Below are positions 9,578 through 22,300 of a DNA stretch of 64,000 nt, piece by piece; position 1 is the first letter of the stretch, and the number at the start of each line of letters is the position of its first letter. Made by a program: the position numbers and the translations under genes. Where the stretch lies: positions 52,345,039 through 52,409,038 of the forward strand of contig OY997590.1 of NCBI GenBank assembly GCA_963921825.1. The letters are read 5' to 3'. The DNA comes from Erodium maritimum (lineage: Eukaryota; Streptophyta; Magnoliopsida; Geraniales; Geraniaceae). The notes below the pieces were generated by a model. It was not told the DNA's origin, made no database searches, and worked only from the letters and a program-made list of their open reading frames with translations.

Positions 9578-12205
9578 GTGATGCAACCTCTCTCCTTCTC
9601 CGATTTTTGTTTAGAACTTTTTTCGAACTATGATTTGTATTGTCAGATCGTTTCACAATGTCGCCATCCGATCACGATTGCAGTGGTTGGGCTTGTGCCC
9701 CGTCCAAGAAAGGGTGCACTAGCCATGCTTCGCAAAGCTCCCAAGGCCAAGCCGATGATTGTGGCATCTAGGTCTACTGCAACCCAGAAGTTGGACGGTC
9801 ATGGCCAAGGTCGGGAAGCTCCGGCCAAGTCGGCTCGTGGCGTTTCTACAGTCAGGAAGTCCACTGTAAAACACAATTGTGGCTCCATTGCACTTCCGGT
9901 ACAAAATCATCAGGTAGCTCCAAACAAGGTCAAGGGAGGTGATATCATGCCTGCGAAGACGACCTCAGAGTTATCCACTTTAACCCCGACAATATTATTT
10001 GAAGTTATACACTTTTTGTGTAGGAAACGTCAAGGAGCTACTGGATTCATGGCTTTAAAACTCGATATAAGTAAAGCATACGACATGGTAGAATGGACTT
10101 ATCTTTTGACAGTGATGCATAAACTTGGCTTCTCGGAAGAATGGATCGCGCTCATGACTTGATGTATTAGTATCTTCAATATTTCATATCATCGGGGGAA
10201 GGGAGACACATCAGTTCACCCCATCCAGAGGATTCACCAAGGTGACCCAAGCCACGAGGGAAATTCATGGGGTTCGAATTGCCATATGAGCTCCGAAAAT
10301 ATCCCATATATTTTTGTAAAATAACTGGTATATTTTTTATAGGGTGGACCACATCCTAAATATACCAGGTTTTTTGGCACACTATCAGGTCAAGTCCTGA
10401 ATCTAGAAAAGTCGATCTTTTTCAACACCAACACCCTGGTAATTGTTAGACATGATTGCTGCAGGATCTTATCTATAGCTGAAACTTCTGCCACTTTCGG
10501 AGATTGAGCATCTATAGGATCCGATCATGGGATGGGAAACTACTATCTCATACAGAACGAGAGCTCATGATTCGGGCAGTTCTAATTTGCTTACCCGTCT
10601 ACATCATGTCGGTATTTTGGGTCTCTCGACGAATCATATATTGTATTCATGTGGCCCTCACAACATTATGGTATAGAGGGCCATCGGTTCGACCAATTAT
10701 TTGTCAAGACTAGGACATACTATGTATTCTAAAAGAGTGTGGAGGGATGACATTTCGCCACCTTCAGGATGTTAACTCTACCCTTCTCTGGAAATAAGCA
10801 TGTGGATTGGTTCATATTCCTCAGTCATTTATTGCTTGAATCCTCAAATCCAGGCGCAGATTGGTACCATCCCGAGCTTTATCTAGGCCAACATCCATTT
10901 CTCTTAGGCCCTCTTGCGAGATGGCCTAAGGGTGGCTATTGGTGACGGGCGGACACGTTAACTATATGAACCCAGTGGTTATGTGGTTAGGAATCACAAG
11001 TTCAAACAACATCTAGGGCCCTAGAGGGAGCTACTGTGGCAGGATTAATGACCCCGAGAGCACGATGTTGGGATTATTCCCTTATAAGTCATCTATTTAA
11101 TGCAAAATGATCTGATTAACATCCTTCATATCCCTTTTTTCGATACGAGATACAAGGATGAATGGTACTGGGTGACTGACAAGATGGGTTTCTACTCGAC
11201 TAAAGCATGGTACAAAGTTTTTGTTAATATTAGACACTTAAACCGTTAGTATGGGGACCCGATTCAATGGTCTTCTATCTAGAGTATCCCAGTTCAACCC
11301 TGGCTCCGGATTTCCCTCTAGCGATGTATTACGAACACCCTCAAGGTGGCATCTAACCTGCATCATAGGTTTGTCCCCATCTCTATGATGTGTGCCATCT
11401 GTGGACAATCCCAAGAGAAGGTGACCCATTTATTTACCTCTTGTGGTTTCACTAAGACATGTTGGTCTACCTTTGGGGGCGTTCAACCCACAGAGGATAC
11501 TACTCCATTCTCTACTTGGTGGGAGGTGATTACATCAGGCCAGACTTCATGATTCGTGCCAGATATTCTGAGCATTTTATAGGAGATCTAAAAGTCAAGG
11601 AACACCTTTATCAGGAATGTGATCGCACAGACTACTATTGGGGTCATTTAGCTGCCCGATCCAATATTCTGGCATGGCGTGAGGCTAATGTAGGCCTAGT
11701 AGTTCCACGCATAGTAGTAGAGTGAACACATTTCAAATGCCCCACCCCTCTAGGGACAATATATGTTAACGTTAACGGGGTAGTCTTTCAGGATACTGAA
11801 TAGTCGGCATGGGGCCTCATAGCCCATACTCTAACTAGGGAGACTCGTCTAATGGCTAATGGGGTACTCCCGAGAATTTGGTACCCTATCTTGGTTGAAG
11901 CTTATGCAATTGGAACAACCCTCAAGAATGTTCCAACTTTAGGGCATGAACCAATAGTCATTCGCTCAGACGCTTAGGTCCTATTTAATATGATTCTCAT
12001 AGTAGAACCTCCTACCTCCCTAGTGGGCACCATCATCCGGGACATCTGTCAACTGCTTCTTCAAAACGAGAGACTGACTCTTGAATTTTTTAGAGAACTT
12101 CGAACAATGCTCCATACTGGCTTGTTAGGAATGCTCATTCTTTGCTTGTTCTTCAATGGTCAGGGGAACTTCTCCCCGAGGTACTTCATTGCATTTTTCA
12201 TGTAG
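9578..12205 (+). pseudogene. L1-type LINE relic with RNase H domain (RT, zf-RVT, RNase H)
   Basis: A 194-residue open frame (9578-10162) fuses a basic, Ala/Lys-rich stretch to the reverse transcriptase phrase GFMALKLDISKAYDMVEW (from about 10046), so the ORF1-like part and most of ORF2 N-terminal to the RT core are missing between them. Later frames show IHQGDP (near 10228), the SGQVLNLEKS region (10385-10412) and the RT tail with LMIRAVLICLPVYIMSVF (10564-10620). A zf-RVT-like CAICGQSQEKVTHLFTSC lies at 11395-11450. A plant LINE-type RNase H with VNVNGVV, EAYAIG and IRSDA lies at 11765-11975. The catalytic YADD/FADD box is not recoverable near 10290, the first RNase H aspartate is Asn, and there are many stops. 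It is therefore a dead, internally deleted copy. Confidence 0.85.
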
Positions 12206-12366
12206 ATCATTAATAAAGATGCAACTTTCGATCAAAAAATCGAAATTAAAATAAAACTGAGGATGAGATTATAGTCTGAATAAGCCCAACGCTCTGGTCT
12301 AGATAAAGTGATCTTCTTTATACTTTATGATTTGATCCTACCTAAATACTTTAGATACTCATAAAC

Positions 12367-13308
12367 AAGGCTGTAAAAAACGTTAGGCGCTAGTCGGGCG
12401 GAAAGGGGTCCTAGGCGCTAGGCGGGGATTAGTCAGAGATTAATCGGGGATTAATCATATTATTATATATATATATATATAGGGTAGCTATCCAGTAAAA
12501 ACCATCCTTATTGTGCAAACTACGAACCAATCTAAGCCACAGGATGCGGTCAAAGTGACGTCAGCAGAGCGCGCGCGATGCTGACACATGGCAGATTCGC
12601 GCGCGCCTCTGCCCGCGCGCGTGAGCGTGTTGACCACGCGCGCGCACGGTGCTAATAGTTTGGCGCGCACAGTGCTAATAGTTTAGCACAGTGCCAAACT
12701 ATTAGCACTGTGCGCCCAAACTATTAGCACTATGCGCGCCACGTGTCAGCACTGTGCGCGCGCACCAACAGCGCGCGCGCCCACGTGTCAGCACCTGGTG
12801 AGTTCGTAGTTTGCACAATAAGAGGTGGTTTGTATTTGATATCAACCCTATATATATATATATATTAAATTTTATATTATACTATATAAAAAATATTAAT
12901 AATATCAAACACTAAATATATAAAAAACATAACCATTTTACAACAAACTTGTGCACTTTTTATGTTTTGAAAATACTAAACAAAAAAGATTAATAGTATA
13001 AATCTAACTCAATATGTAACACTTGAACAAAAATGTGCTCTACCAACTCAACTACCATAACTTTATGGTCTCAATTAGTTTGTAGAAGATTGGACTTTGT
13101 TTTTTTTAATTATGAATCCGACCCAATGCCTGACCGACCCGTCCAATTAATCGGTCACATTGTGATTAGTCGGCTGAATCGGGGATTTATCGGCCATATT
13201 CCGCCTAAACGGCCTAGAATGCCTTAGGAGGATAAATCAGGTCGCCAGAGCCCATTTTAGCGCGTAGGCGGAGCCTAGACGCCTCTAGGCGGGGATTTTT
13301 ACAACCTT
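12367..13308. mobile_element. Mutator-like MITE, itself hit by a second MITE
   Basis: The left end AAGGCTGTAAAAA and the right end (reversed) AAGGTTGTAAAAATC are inverted. Both are followed by 'ggcgctag/ccgcctag' text on the inner side. The flanks ACTCATAAAC (12357-12366) and ACTCATTAAAC (13309-13319) look like a 9-10 bp target duplication with one indel, as expected for Mutator-like elements. The inside is AT-rich apart from the nested element at 12481-12849, and has no coding capacity. Confidence 0.65.
12481..12849. mobile_element. Small foldback MITE in a (TA)n target, GC-rich core
   Basis: The ends are inverted: AGGGTAGCTATCC… and, reversed from the right, AGGGTTGATATCA…. The two arms continue with CTTATTGTGCAAACTACGAAC. 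The element lies exactly between two (TA)n tracts (12462-12480 and 12850-12865), as reported for rice Micron-type MITEs. The core (12560-12800) holds alternating CG/GC runs and a near-palindrome built on 'gcacagtgctaatagttt' / 'aaactattagcactgtgc' around 12660-12712. No coding potential. Confidence 0.7.
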
Positions 13309-13319
13309 ACTCATTAAAC

Positions 13320-13599
13320 ATCATTAAACTAGAAAATGTGAAGTAGGCCACTTTATCTAGACTAGAGCACTAGTCTGATCCTTTATGAACTACCACACAC
13401 GTTTCAACTTGGGTCGCGTTAGGTGTTTGTAGTACATCTTGTTCCCTTTAAGTAAACTTTGTAAAGGTTCAGAAAGGCGCTAGCTGCTCCAAGTCTAACT
13501 CGTAGCTTGGTGGATGAGCCTGATCAGCCCAAAATGATTCAATCCGGGGTGGCATGCCCTCCTCCTAATCGTCCCGCTTCCTAGAAGAGGCCTCATTGT
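13320..13599. other. No gene seen; probable 3' part of the minus-strand LINE relic
   Basis: No domain-bearing frame is recognisable. It lies downstream, in minus-strand direction, of the LINE ORF1 relic and may be its decayed continuation. Confidence 0.3.
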
Positions 13600-14640
13600 A
13601 GTTAGTGATACTTGTTAATAGACCCTACCTAATACCACAGTTGGGGTCGGGGCACCCAGGACTTGCTGGATGTTGTCCCTAACAGCTTGTGTTCAGGCCT
13701 TGGGTTTCAATCTCTTGGCCTTCCCTGATTCCGAGGTCCCAATCAAGGAACCCATAGAGAACTTGGCCCATTTGGATACAAGTCCAAAGTCCCATGGCCT
13801 TCTCAATGGGCCCAAACATGCCCGACTCTTGTTAGTTAGGATGTTGTGTTGTATGCTCAAGCGGCTGGGTAATGCCAAATTATCACCCGTCTCTGCTATT
13901 AGCGGCCGGATCAACATGTGCTTCTCGCCTTGATTACATATCGGGGTCTTAATCAGGAGGTTGTACGGTATCGAAGCTGATTTCTGCTCATGGTTGGCTA
14001 GTTAGTTTCAGAGTGGTCGCCGGACGGTTGGCGAGACAAGACTTGGGTCCTCCTAATCCATCTACAAGAATCGTCTTACTTGAACTAGTTGCTCTACCAA
14101 AAGGGACGTGTCAAACCGCGAGCTGCTGGTTCGTTCTCATGTCATGCTTCAGGAAACTCGTGATATGTATGACACAAACTACCATAGAGGAAGCAGAACA
14201 AAGACAATCTCTCATAACGAATCATAACTTAGATGGGTAGAGGATGGACTAGGACCTTAAGGAACAACAAGCGTGGATGGACATGCAATGTCCATCCAAA
14301 ATTGTACGCAAAAAGTCTTTCCCCACCAAACGCAACATTTATCACTGGCCATGGAAACGCAGCTACACAATGCCACCTCGTTGATGTTGCCAGTCGCAAC
14401 TTTCATGACATCAATCGGGAGGTTGGAAGGCTGCACCCACATCTGCACGTGGCCGAACTAGAGGGACGAGGTGATAGCCAGTGTTGGCATAAAGCATGAA
14501 TGAGGATGTTTTGAATAACCACAGTTTACCTTCCCAAACCATATCCTTAGCATCCTATGACGTGAAATGTAAGTCGAATGTGACGTGGCCCAAATCCTTG
14601 ACTATCATCCTTTACAAACGCCAGGATATGACTGTATGTC
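13600..14640 (-). pseudogene. LINE ORF1-like (DUF4283 + zf-CCHC_4) relic
   Basis: On the minus strand, DAKDMVWEGKLWLFKTSSFML (about 14560-14500) and then HVQMWVQPSNLPIDVM (about 14445-14400) are the DUF4283 pattern of plant LINE ORF1 / gag-like proteins ('W.f....l.l' then 'FWVqi.nLP'). After FWMDIACPSTLV comes YERLSLFCFLYGSLCHTYHE (14217-14158). This aligns with the zf-CCHC_4 knuckle 'YErLP.FC..CG.iGH...C', but the second and last Cys are replaced by Tyr and Phe. A basic/polar tail continues to about 13690. Stops and frame changes mark it as dead. It is opposite in orientation to the LINE at 9.6-12.2 kb, so it is a separate insertion. Confidence 0.7.
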
Positions 14641-15354
14641 CGGTGTGGGCCTTATAATTGTACTGTCGAGACATGAGTAGTTGGCCGTAAGGGAGGGTTG
14701 GTTAGGGCTTGCATAGTGCGAGGAGGGCGCATGATGGGAAATGGGTCGAAGGGAAGGTGCTTCAGTTCTTGTATAGTTGGAGGAGAGTGGCTAGGGTTGG
14801 GCATAGGGAGTGAAGGCCTCTAGTTAATGTACAAGTTCATCTCGGTGACGGTGTGCCATATGACATAGCAATTACGAGACCAACCAATTGATTAATCCTT
14901 ATTAATGGCATCATCTTCACGACTAGGTTTTCACACACTCCGATTTGACCTTTAAGATCGAAAATGATGTACGGAGAATAATAAAAAACTATGCAAAATA
15001 TGTACATCCTTTTTTACGTGCGCCAGAACACGGTCGATTCCACTAGGAAGCGATGGGTATCCTGCATCTAGAAATACTATAACCTAAAGTTTTCACTACC
15101 CTGGGTTAGCTTGGTTTATTCCTTTATTTAACTTTACGAGTTTCATTCCCACAAGTTGTCCGGTTAGTGAAATTGGGGGTTGGAACAACCACAAACCCTA
15201 GAGATATAACAATGAGGAGGTAGAGAGGGATTGTCACTACCTAGAAGGGGGAAAAGTTAAATAAAAGAGACAAGGGTTCAAGTGATGATAGGTGAATCAT
15301 GCATATCGAAAATGAGTACAAGTGTGTGAAATTTGAGTGATTGAACTTCCATGG
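14641..15354. other. No gene seen
   Basis: Mixed-composition noncoding sequence. The part next to the LINE relic may be its N-terminal or 5' leader remnant. I see no domain, RNA gene or terminal repeat. Confidence 0.35.
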
Positions 15355-16830
15355 CATTAACTCGAAGTCCTGAGAATTAACTCACCAAAAGGACACGGCA
15401 AGCGCACCGGTCGTCAAGTAGTATTTCGGTTCAAGTCAGGTTATCGTACCTAAGGGAGAAATAAAACCGTCATTCGATTTAAAATTCGTTACTTAAGCTG
15501 TTTCTAAAAAGATTTGGTTTTTGTTTAAAAAATTTAAATAACAAGTTGGAATTTAAGGAAAAATAAATTAAACTCGAGTAAGAGACAAAACAGCAGATGT
15601 TTGTGAAATTCAAGGAAAAGGTGATCTAGGACTTTTTATTAGGTTACAATATGACTAATAATTCGCAGACATTCGTATTTACATGTGTAGAAGAGATTGG
15701 TTTAAAGGCAACGAAAATTCTCTCAACCAGTCCTAACGATTTCTCGATCGAATTAGGACCCTATTATAATCTAACCGCCTAGTTATTTCTAATCTAGATG
15801 TAGAGAGACATAAAGCATTAAGATTCGTGATTCCTCTAGCTTTCAAGGTTGTAATCCTATAGCTATTGGACTCGTGTTGACCTAACTTTATTAGAGACTA
15901 GATTTAAACCATGGTTGCATAATCCTTAGTCCTTTTAGCGATTCTCGTCTCTCGATTGTTGAATGCTAAAACCTAAACATCTATCAAATGATCAAGTTGA
16001 CAAAGCATTAAGTGTAAATTATGCAAACAGTAACCTAAACACAAATCGCACAGAGCAAATACAAAAGCTTTGAACTATTTCATCATATTGTTTCCCCTAG
16101 CCCTAGATCAATGAAAATTTATCTCTTGTTAGAGAAGAGAAACAAGCAAAAATACGAAGAAGTACTATAGATAAACATATTTTGAGTTTGATACACAATG
16201 CCTAAATCAAATGTTCTCCAAAGTTTCTCTAATCTACTTATCTTGTATTCTCTTCTTCCAAGCTCTAAACCCTCACTTTCCTAAGGTTCTCCTCTTTCTC
16301 AACCTCTTATATGCTCCCAAATACTCTTCTTTGCTCTCAAAACTCGAATCCCCTTTTCTAAAACTAATTTTTGACTTAAAAGGGGTCAAAAACAAGTCTG
16401 AAATGAAGTGGAAAAAGGTCCAGTTGCGCATCACGGATTGGGTAACGGTCTACGGGTGAGGGTATATCAGAACAGAGGATTTCAGGGCACTGGCGGGCGG
16501 ACAACCAACGAGCCCGCTGTGGGCAGACAACTGACGAGTCCACAACACCTTGGGGGGAAAACCACTAGCGAGTCCTCAACACCTTGGGGGGTAGAGTACG
16601 GGCCAGTCATCAACACCTTGGGGGGCAGACCACACGCGAGTTCTCCGCAAATTTTTTTTTTCGCATTTTCCACTCACTTTCACTTCGAATTATCAATTAT
16701 ACCGGGAGACGGACCGTCTGCACGAAATGGAGGAAAATATCATCAAATCGTAATAACTCGGAATGGAAAAACTCAAGATGTGGGTTTAAATATATCAAAA
16801 ACCGATGCAGCTTGCATCCATATCAACACC
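15355..16830. repeat. Unclassified dispersed repeat, copy A
   Basis: It starts near CATTAACT…CCTGAGAATTAACTCAC and runs through 'ggttatcgtacc.aaggga', a long AT-rich segment with recurring phrases (cgactaataattcgcagaca, cctagttatttctaat, acctaac), then a GC-rich block. It ends near 'ctcaagatgtggg…aaaccgatgca'. The same order of phrases recurs in copy B (17148-18510), and the end recurs in copy C (28800-29265). At 16500-16650 there are four imperfect ~35-40 bp modules containing 'caacaccttggggggcaga'. No coding domains were found; it may be an LTR or leader fragment of a retroelement. Confidence 0.6.
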
Positions 16831-17147
16831 ACACACTTAAACTTTTCTCGCCCCGAGAAAACTAAACACAAATACATCAATAACTAAGATAAAACTGGTT
16901 AAACCCCTAGGTTAACCTCGATATGAGGAGTCTGGTACTCCTTTATTCAAGACATTAAATGTAAAGATGCATGTGCAATGCATGGATCCTAAGTCTAATG
17001 CACTCTCCTAAAACAAACTATATGATCCATGGAAAAAGGCAAAAAAAAATAGGAGATAATCAAGTAGTCGTGTATAGGGGATCACAAGGATTTTCTCAGA
17101 GTCGTAACATGCCATAAAACCTTACACTCATCAAAGAACCACATACA
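16831..17147. other. Spacer between repeat copies A and B, no gene seen
   Basis: AT-rich noncoding sequence with no similarity that I can see to the stretch before copy A. Confidence 0.35.
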
Positions 17148-18510
17148 TTAACTTGGCGCCCTGAGAATTAACTCACAAAAGGGCACGACAAGCGCATTGG
17201 TTGTCAAGTAGTATTTCGGTTCAAGTCCGGTTATCGTACCCAAGGGAGCAGTAAAACAATCACTCGATTTAAAATCCGTTACTTAATCTGTTTATGAAAA
17301 GAGTTGGTTTTGGTTTTGAAAATGTGAATATCAAGTTGAAAAAAAACAATTACAGTAAAGTGAGAACAAATTTCAAGTGTGTGAAATTCATGGGAAAAGT
17401 TGATCTAGGACTTTTAACGGGGTCACAATACGACTAATAATTCGCAGACAATCGTATTCACCTGTGTAGACAAGGTTTGGTTTAAAGGTAATGGAAATTC
17501 TCTCAATTAGTCCTAAACATCTCACGATCGAATTAAGACCCTATTATAGTTTAACCGCCTAGTTATTTCTAATATAGGTGTAGAGAAACATAATGCTTTA
17601 AGATTCGTGAACTTCTATAACTTTCGGTTGTGATCCTATAGCTATTACACTCGTGTTAACCTAACTTTATTATAGGCTAGATTTAAACTCGAGTTGCAAA
17701 ATCCTTAGTCCTTTTATCAATTCTCATCTCTCGATTATTGAATGCTAAACCCTAAACATCTACCAAGTGATCAATTTCATAAAGCATTACGTATAATTAT
17801 GCAAACAAAAAACTAACCCCAATTAAAAAGAGTAAATACAAAGGCTTTAAATCATTTCTTCATATTGTTTACCCTAGCCCTAGAGCATTAGAGATTTAGC
17901 TCATGATGGAAACGAAGAACAAGCAAAAAGAAGGTGAACAAGTATAGATTAACATATTGCAAATGAGTTTTGAAACACAATAACCAAATCAAAAGGTTTC
18001 TCCACAAAGTATCTTCGATGCTCTTGAAATTCTCTTCTCCCAAGCTCCAAGCCCTAGTCTTTTCCTCTTAGATGCTCCCAAATATCCTCCTTAGCTCTCA
18101 AAACTCGAATCCCCTACAAGAATAACCTAAGTTATCTATTTATAGGCCCAAAAATGAGTGGGTATTTCTACACAGTAGCGCGCAACGGCCTAGGGGACGG
18201 TCTGCTGGCGAAGGTTTAGCTGAACTGAGGCGTCCGAGGCCCTGGCTTGCGGTTTGTTGGCGAGCCCGCTGCGGCCTAAACCACAGTTCGTTGGCAGGCC
18301 CGCAACGGCCTAGAGGCCGGACCGCCTCTAGGTCCTCTTCATTCTGACTTTTGGCATTTTTGCTCCAATTCGCTCCGATTTCTCCTTGAGATGGACTACC
18401 CGCACATAATGAAAGAAAATGGCGTCAAAGCATATCAACCCGAGACTAAAAAGCTCAAGATGTGGGCTTAAAAACATCGAAATCGATGCATTTTGCGTCC
18501 ACATCAACCA
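17148..18510. repeat. Unclassified dispersed repeat, copy B
   Basis: Direct-orientation copy of the 15355-16830 repeat. It shares the opening CCTGAGAATTAACTCAC and GTCAAGTAGTATTTCGGTTC, the 'ttcgcagacaatcg' phrase and the closing 'aagctcaagatgtgggctta'. Its GC-rich block (18178-18320) differs: it uses 'cgcaacggcctag' modules instead of 'accttgggggg', so the block is a fast-changing minisatellite-like part of the family. Confidence 0.6.
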
Positions 18511-19398
18511 ATGAATACATTAAAGCATGATGCTACTCACATTGATGATTAACTCTTTCCATTTAAACTTGCATTTCCTCATTCAATTTAATCGTGTGTT
18601 TCCTCTTTTCCCTATACACAGAATTTAGAGATTCATATACTATCATGCTAGACCCATCTCCACTAATTGTAAGGAACCATGGTTATTCAAGAATCAGAAA
18701 TGTCTTTAATTAGGCTTGTAATGTAAGGCTAAGCAAAGGGTGTGGAAGGAATAAGAAAAGAAGCTAACATAATAAACCTCAAGATAAATGTGCTTCAACT
18801 CACACCTACAAATGTATATCACTCACCCCAAACCCCCATTTGTGACTGACCAACCTTTGGTATTCTCTATCACCATATTTTCTTTTATTGAATAGCTAAT
18901 GGTAGCACTAATGTGCCAATATTTTAGTTTTCTTTTGACACTAGCTATCCAAAAATACACCACCTCTATCCAACTCATCATTACGCCTTACTCCACACTT
19001 ATTCTTTTCACTAGGGATATAAACTTATCTACTTGTCCCTCTTTTTCCATTTTCTTCTATGGGGTATGGATATAATAAATTCGTTCTCAATACGAACCAA
19101 TATAATATTAATTCACTCATCGTTTTTCTCTCTCTCGCTCACTTCAACATCCCAAAAGATAACCCCTCTCAATGAAGCACATAAGCCAAGAGATACGGGT
19201 TCAAACAATAATGAGGATATATACATGAAATGAAAGACACATAGGATTGTAATGTCGGGTTAAAAATAAAGGGCTAAAGCTAAAATAGGGTAACTAAGAG
19301 ATAATACATACAAAGGTAGGTAATTTGGCTCAAATAGTCAATAGATGTCCTAAATCATTTTCTCAATTAACCATGTTCCTTATTCTTATTTCGTCTTG
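18511..19398. other. No gene seen
   Basis: AT-rich sequence with several polypyrimidine tracts. The short frame at 19033-19233 has no recognisable domain and atypical composition. It forms the left flank of the gypsy element at 19399. Confidence 0.4.
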
Positions 19399-22300
19399 TG
19401 TCACGCCCCGAATTCGGTATAACCAGACCCAGAACGCGAACGATGAACCAATAAAACACTTTTTAAACATTTTAGTAAACCACTTAAAATCACCAGTTTG
19501 AGTTAATCCAAATAATATTTTACAACTGAAAACACGTCCAAAACAAGCGGACCAAAACTAGAGTGTACGTCGCTAAACTCCCAAAAAAACCCAGACTCCC
19601 GCTCCCAGCTCTTCAAGCTTCGAAAGCTCCCCTAGTCCGTCTCGCGACCAGTACCTGTAGGAAAAGCAGCTAGGGGTGAGCGTTCGCTCACCACCACGGA
19701 TACCAGACTGAGTACGACATACTAGCAGAAAATGCCGAAAACACCAACAACAACCCAAACAACGGGAACTACTATCCCCAAACTCAAGTTACCCGATTCT
19801 CACACGAGCTGTAACTTTCCCCAACCAACTCAACACCCGGACACGTAATGTAGACCCGACACAGCGGTTACGACCTCCACCAAAGACACAAAAGATAACC
19901 ACGCAACACCCAAGATCACAAAGGATCGCACACAACAAACAAGACCACAAAGGATCGCACTCCAGCTGCTCAGTGCCGGTTGCTAACCGGCTGGGCTCGA
20001 GCCTGCCCCACGCAACTTTCCCCGAACGCAGTCGGGCCAGGCGGTCGACCTGTTAGATATATATAGCGCAATACTTCTCCGATAGCTAGTCGTAAGGGGA
20101 GCCGCCCTTCATCGCCGAAGAATGCACAACTTTACCGATGGTTAGTTAGAAAGCTAGCCAACACCCCCCGCGCGCGACCACAGAACACCTTTATTGTCAG
20201 GCGGGCCCCCAACCTCGTCGCAGAAGAATGCACAACTTTACCGATGGTTAGTCGGAAGGCTAGCCAACCCCCACGAGCGCGACCACATGACCACTTTATT
20301 GTCAGGCGGGCCCCCAACCTCAGGCAATCACAATCAACACCAAAGGTTCAACACCCCAAAGGCACTCATGGCCACCCACGACACACCAACAGTAATACAC
20401 GGGTCAACACCCCAAAGGCCCACATGGCCACCCATGACACACAAACAGTAATACACGGGTCAACACCCCAAAGGCACACATGGCCACCCACGACACACAA
20501 ACAGTAATACACGGGTCAACACCCCAAAGGCACACATGGCCACCCACGACACACCAACAGTAATACACGGGTCAACACCCCAAAGGCACTCATGGCCACC
20601 CACGACACACCAACAGTAATACACGGGTCAACACCCCAAAGGCACACATGGCCACCCACGACACACCAACAGTAATACAATGGTCAACACCCCGAAGGCA
20701 CACATGGCCACCCACGACACACCAACAGTAATACACGGGTCAACACCCCAAAAGCACTCATGGCCACCCACGACACACCAACAATAATACACGGGTCAAC
20801 ACCCCAAAGGCACACATGGCCACCCACGACACACCAACAGTAATACACGAGTTCAACACCCCAAAGGCACACCTGACCACCCACGACACACAAACAGTAA
20901 AAACACGGGTCCAACACCCCAAAGGCACACATGACCACCCAATACACGCAACGGTAAAATACGGGTTCAACTCTCCACCGACACTCATGGCCACCCAAGA
21001 CACGCAACGGTAAAATACGGGTTCAACTCCCCACGGGCACTCATGGCCACCCACAACCACAAACAATTCAATCAACCTCCGGGCACAATCAAATGCCACC
21101 AGTATTTCCATTGTTCAATAAGTTAACTTATCCTACGACACTACTAAGTGTCACATGCCTTTCTATTGTTCGATACGTTCACGTATCATACGACACCACT
21201 AAGTGTCGCCTGCATTTCTAGTGTTCGATAAACTTTCTTATCCTACGACACCATTAGGTGTCACATGCATTTCTACTGTTAACTTTCCCTTGTCAAGGCC
21301 GAGATCCGGCTACTTTTCCCTACCTCGTAACGCTTTCCCAAAAGTCCACGCCCAAGCTCCGGCGTGCTCCAGAATTACCCGCTTAGCCTCCTCTTTCCTC
21401 GGTCGGCGACACGGTCTACAATGATTACAATTAACACACTTTTTAAATAAGTAGGCGAAACCCGAATTTAATGAACTTAACGCTCGAACGCAACCTCGAC
21501 AATGCTGATCACTCACAAACTTCTCAATTACTCAACATTGTCAATAATGGGCCCGGAAAGGCCCGATTCGCCCGTCTCGGCGAATCTGGCCGGGATTGGA
21601 AAACGCCCTTCCGGGGCTCCGAAAATTCCCGTTTTCATTTCTACGATCTTAGAATAATTCAAAGGTTCCAATGCAATATCGATTTCCGACTTCCGAGCGA
21701 TTTAATTCGCGTTTAAAGCCCGAAATTTCTAACTTTCACAATTTAATTCCATAATTCATTCCGGGTCTGAATTATCGACTTGGGGATCGTCCAGGACTAC
21801 CCGAACACGAAAAACCCAAGGCCCGGCCAAGTGGGCCCCACACGGCCTCAATGGAAAACGTTCCTTTTCGCCCAAAAACGTTTCTAACGAACTCCAATCC
21901 TTAACCCAACCTTAATCAACCCATTTAAACTCAAACCCTAAAATTCAAACGTTCCAAAACGAGAAAAAGACAGGTTCTTACCGTAGGGAATGACGAGGGG
22001 AGTTCGAATCTGCAATCGTTGAGGCGATTCGTCGGTCGGATCGTCGGGAAATCGCCAAATACCCTCACTTTTTCTCTTTTTCTCCTTCTCCTCCTTCTCT
22101 CTTCTTTCTCTCTCCTTTTCTCTTTCCTTTTCTCCATTTTTTTCATTTGGCCGACCACTCTCATCTTACCTTTCCTTTTATTTTGTTCAAAAACCACCAA
22201 CCACCCTTATTTAAAAATCTACCACTCATCCTTTCTTTTTCTTTATTTTAAAAACCAACTACCACCACTTGTGTGACATTTGGAAAGTGGGTCCCACCCT

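Noticed and set aside
16408-16887. 159-residue plus-strand frame
   Set aside because: It spans the GC-rich module block of repeat A, contains simple repeats, and has no counterpart in copy B.
15355-18510. Copies A and B as the two LTRs of a small TRIM-like element
   Set aside because: No TG...CA ends, primer-binding site or target duplication were found, and the GC-rich blocks differ too much. They are kept as dispersed repeats.
20194-20507. Overlapping open frames with repeated MATHDT / HPRHT-type peptides
   Set aside because: They are products of the 57-bp minisatellite, whose unit length keeps frames open on both strands. They have no domain and occur in both LTRs.
20340-21060. Regularly spaced repeats that could suggest a CRISPR array
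   Set aside because: Units are contiguous with no unique spacers, the organism is a plant, and the array lies inside an LTR.
21931-22200. Lys/Arg/Glu-rich minus-strand frame (also at 27602-27919)
   Set aside because: It is the reverse of a C/T tract inside the LTR and shows simple-sequence composition only.
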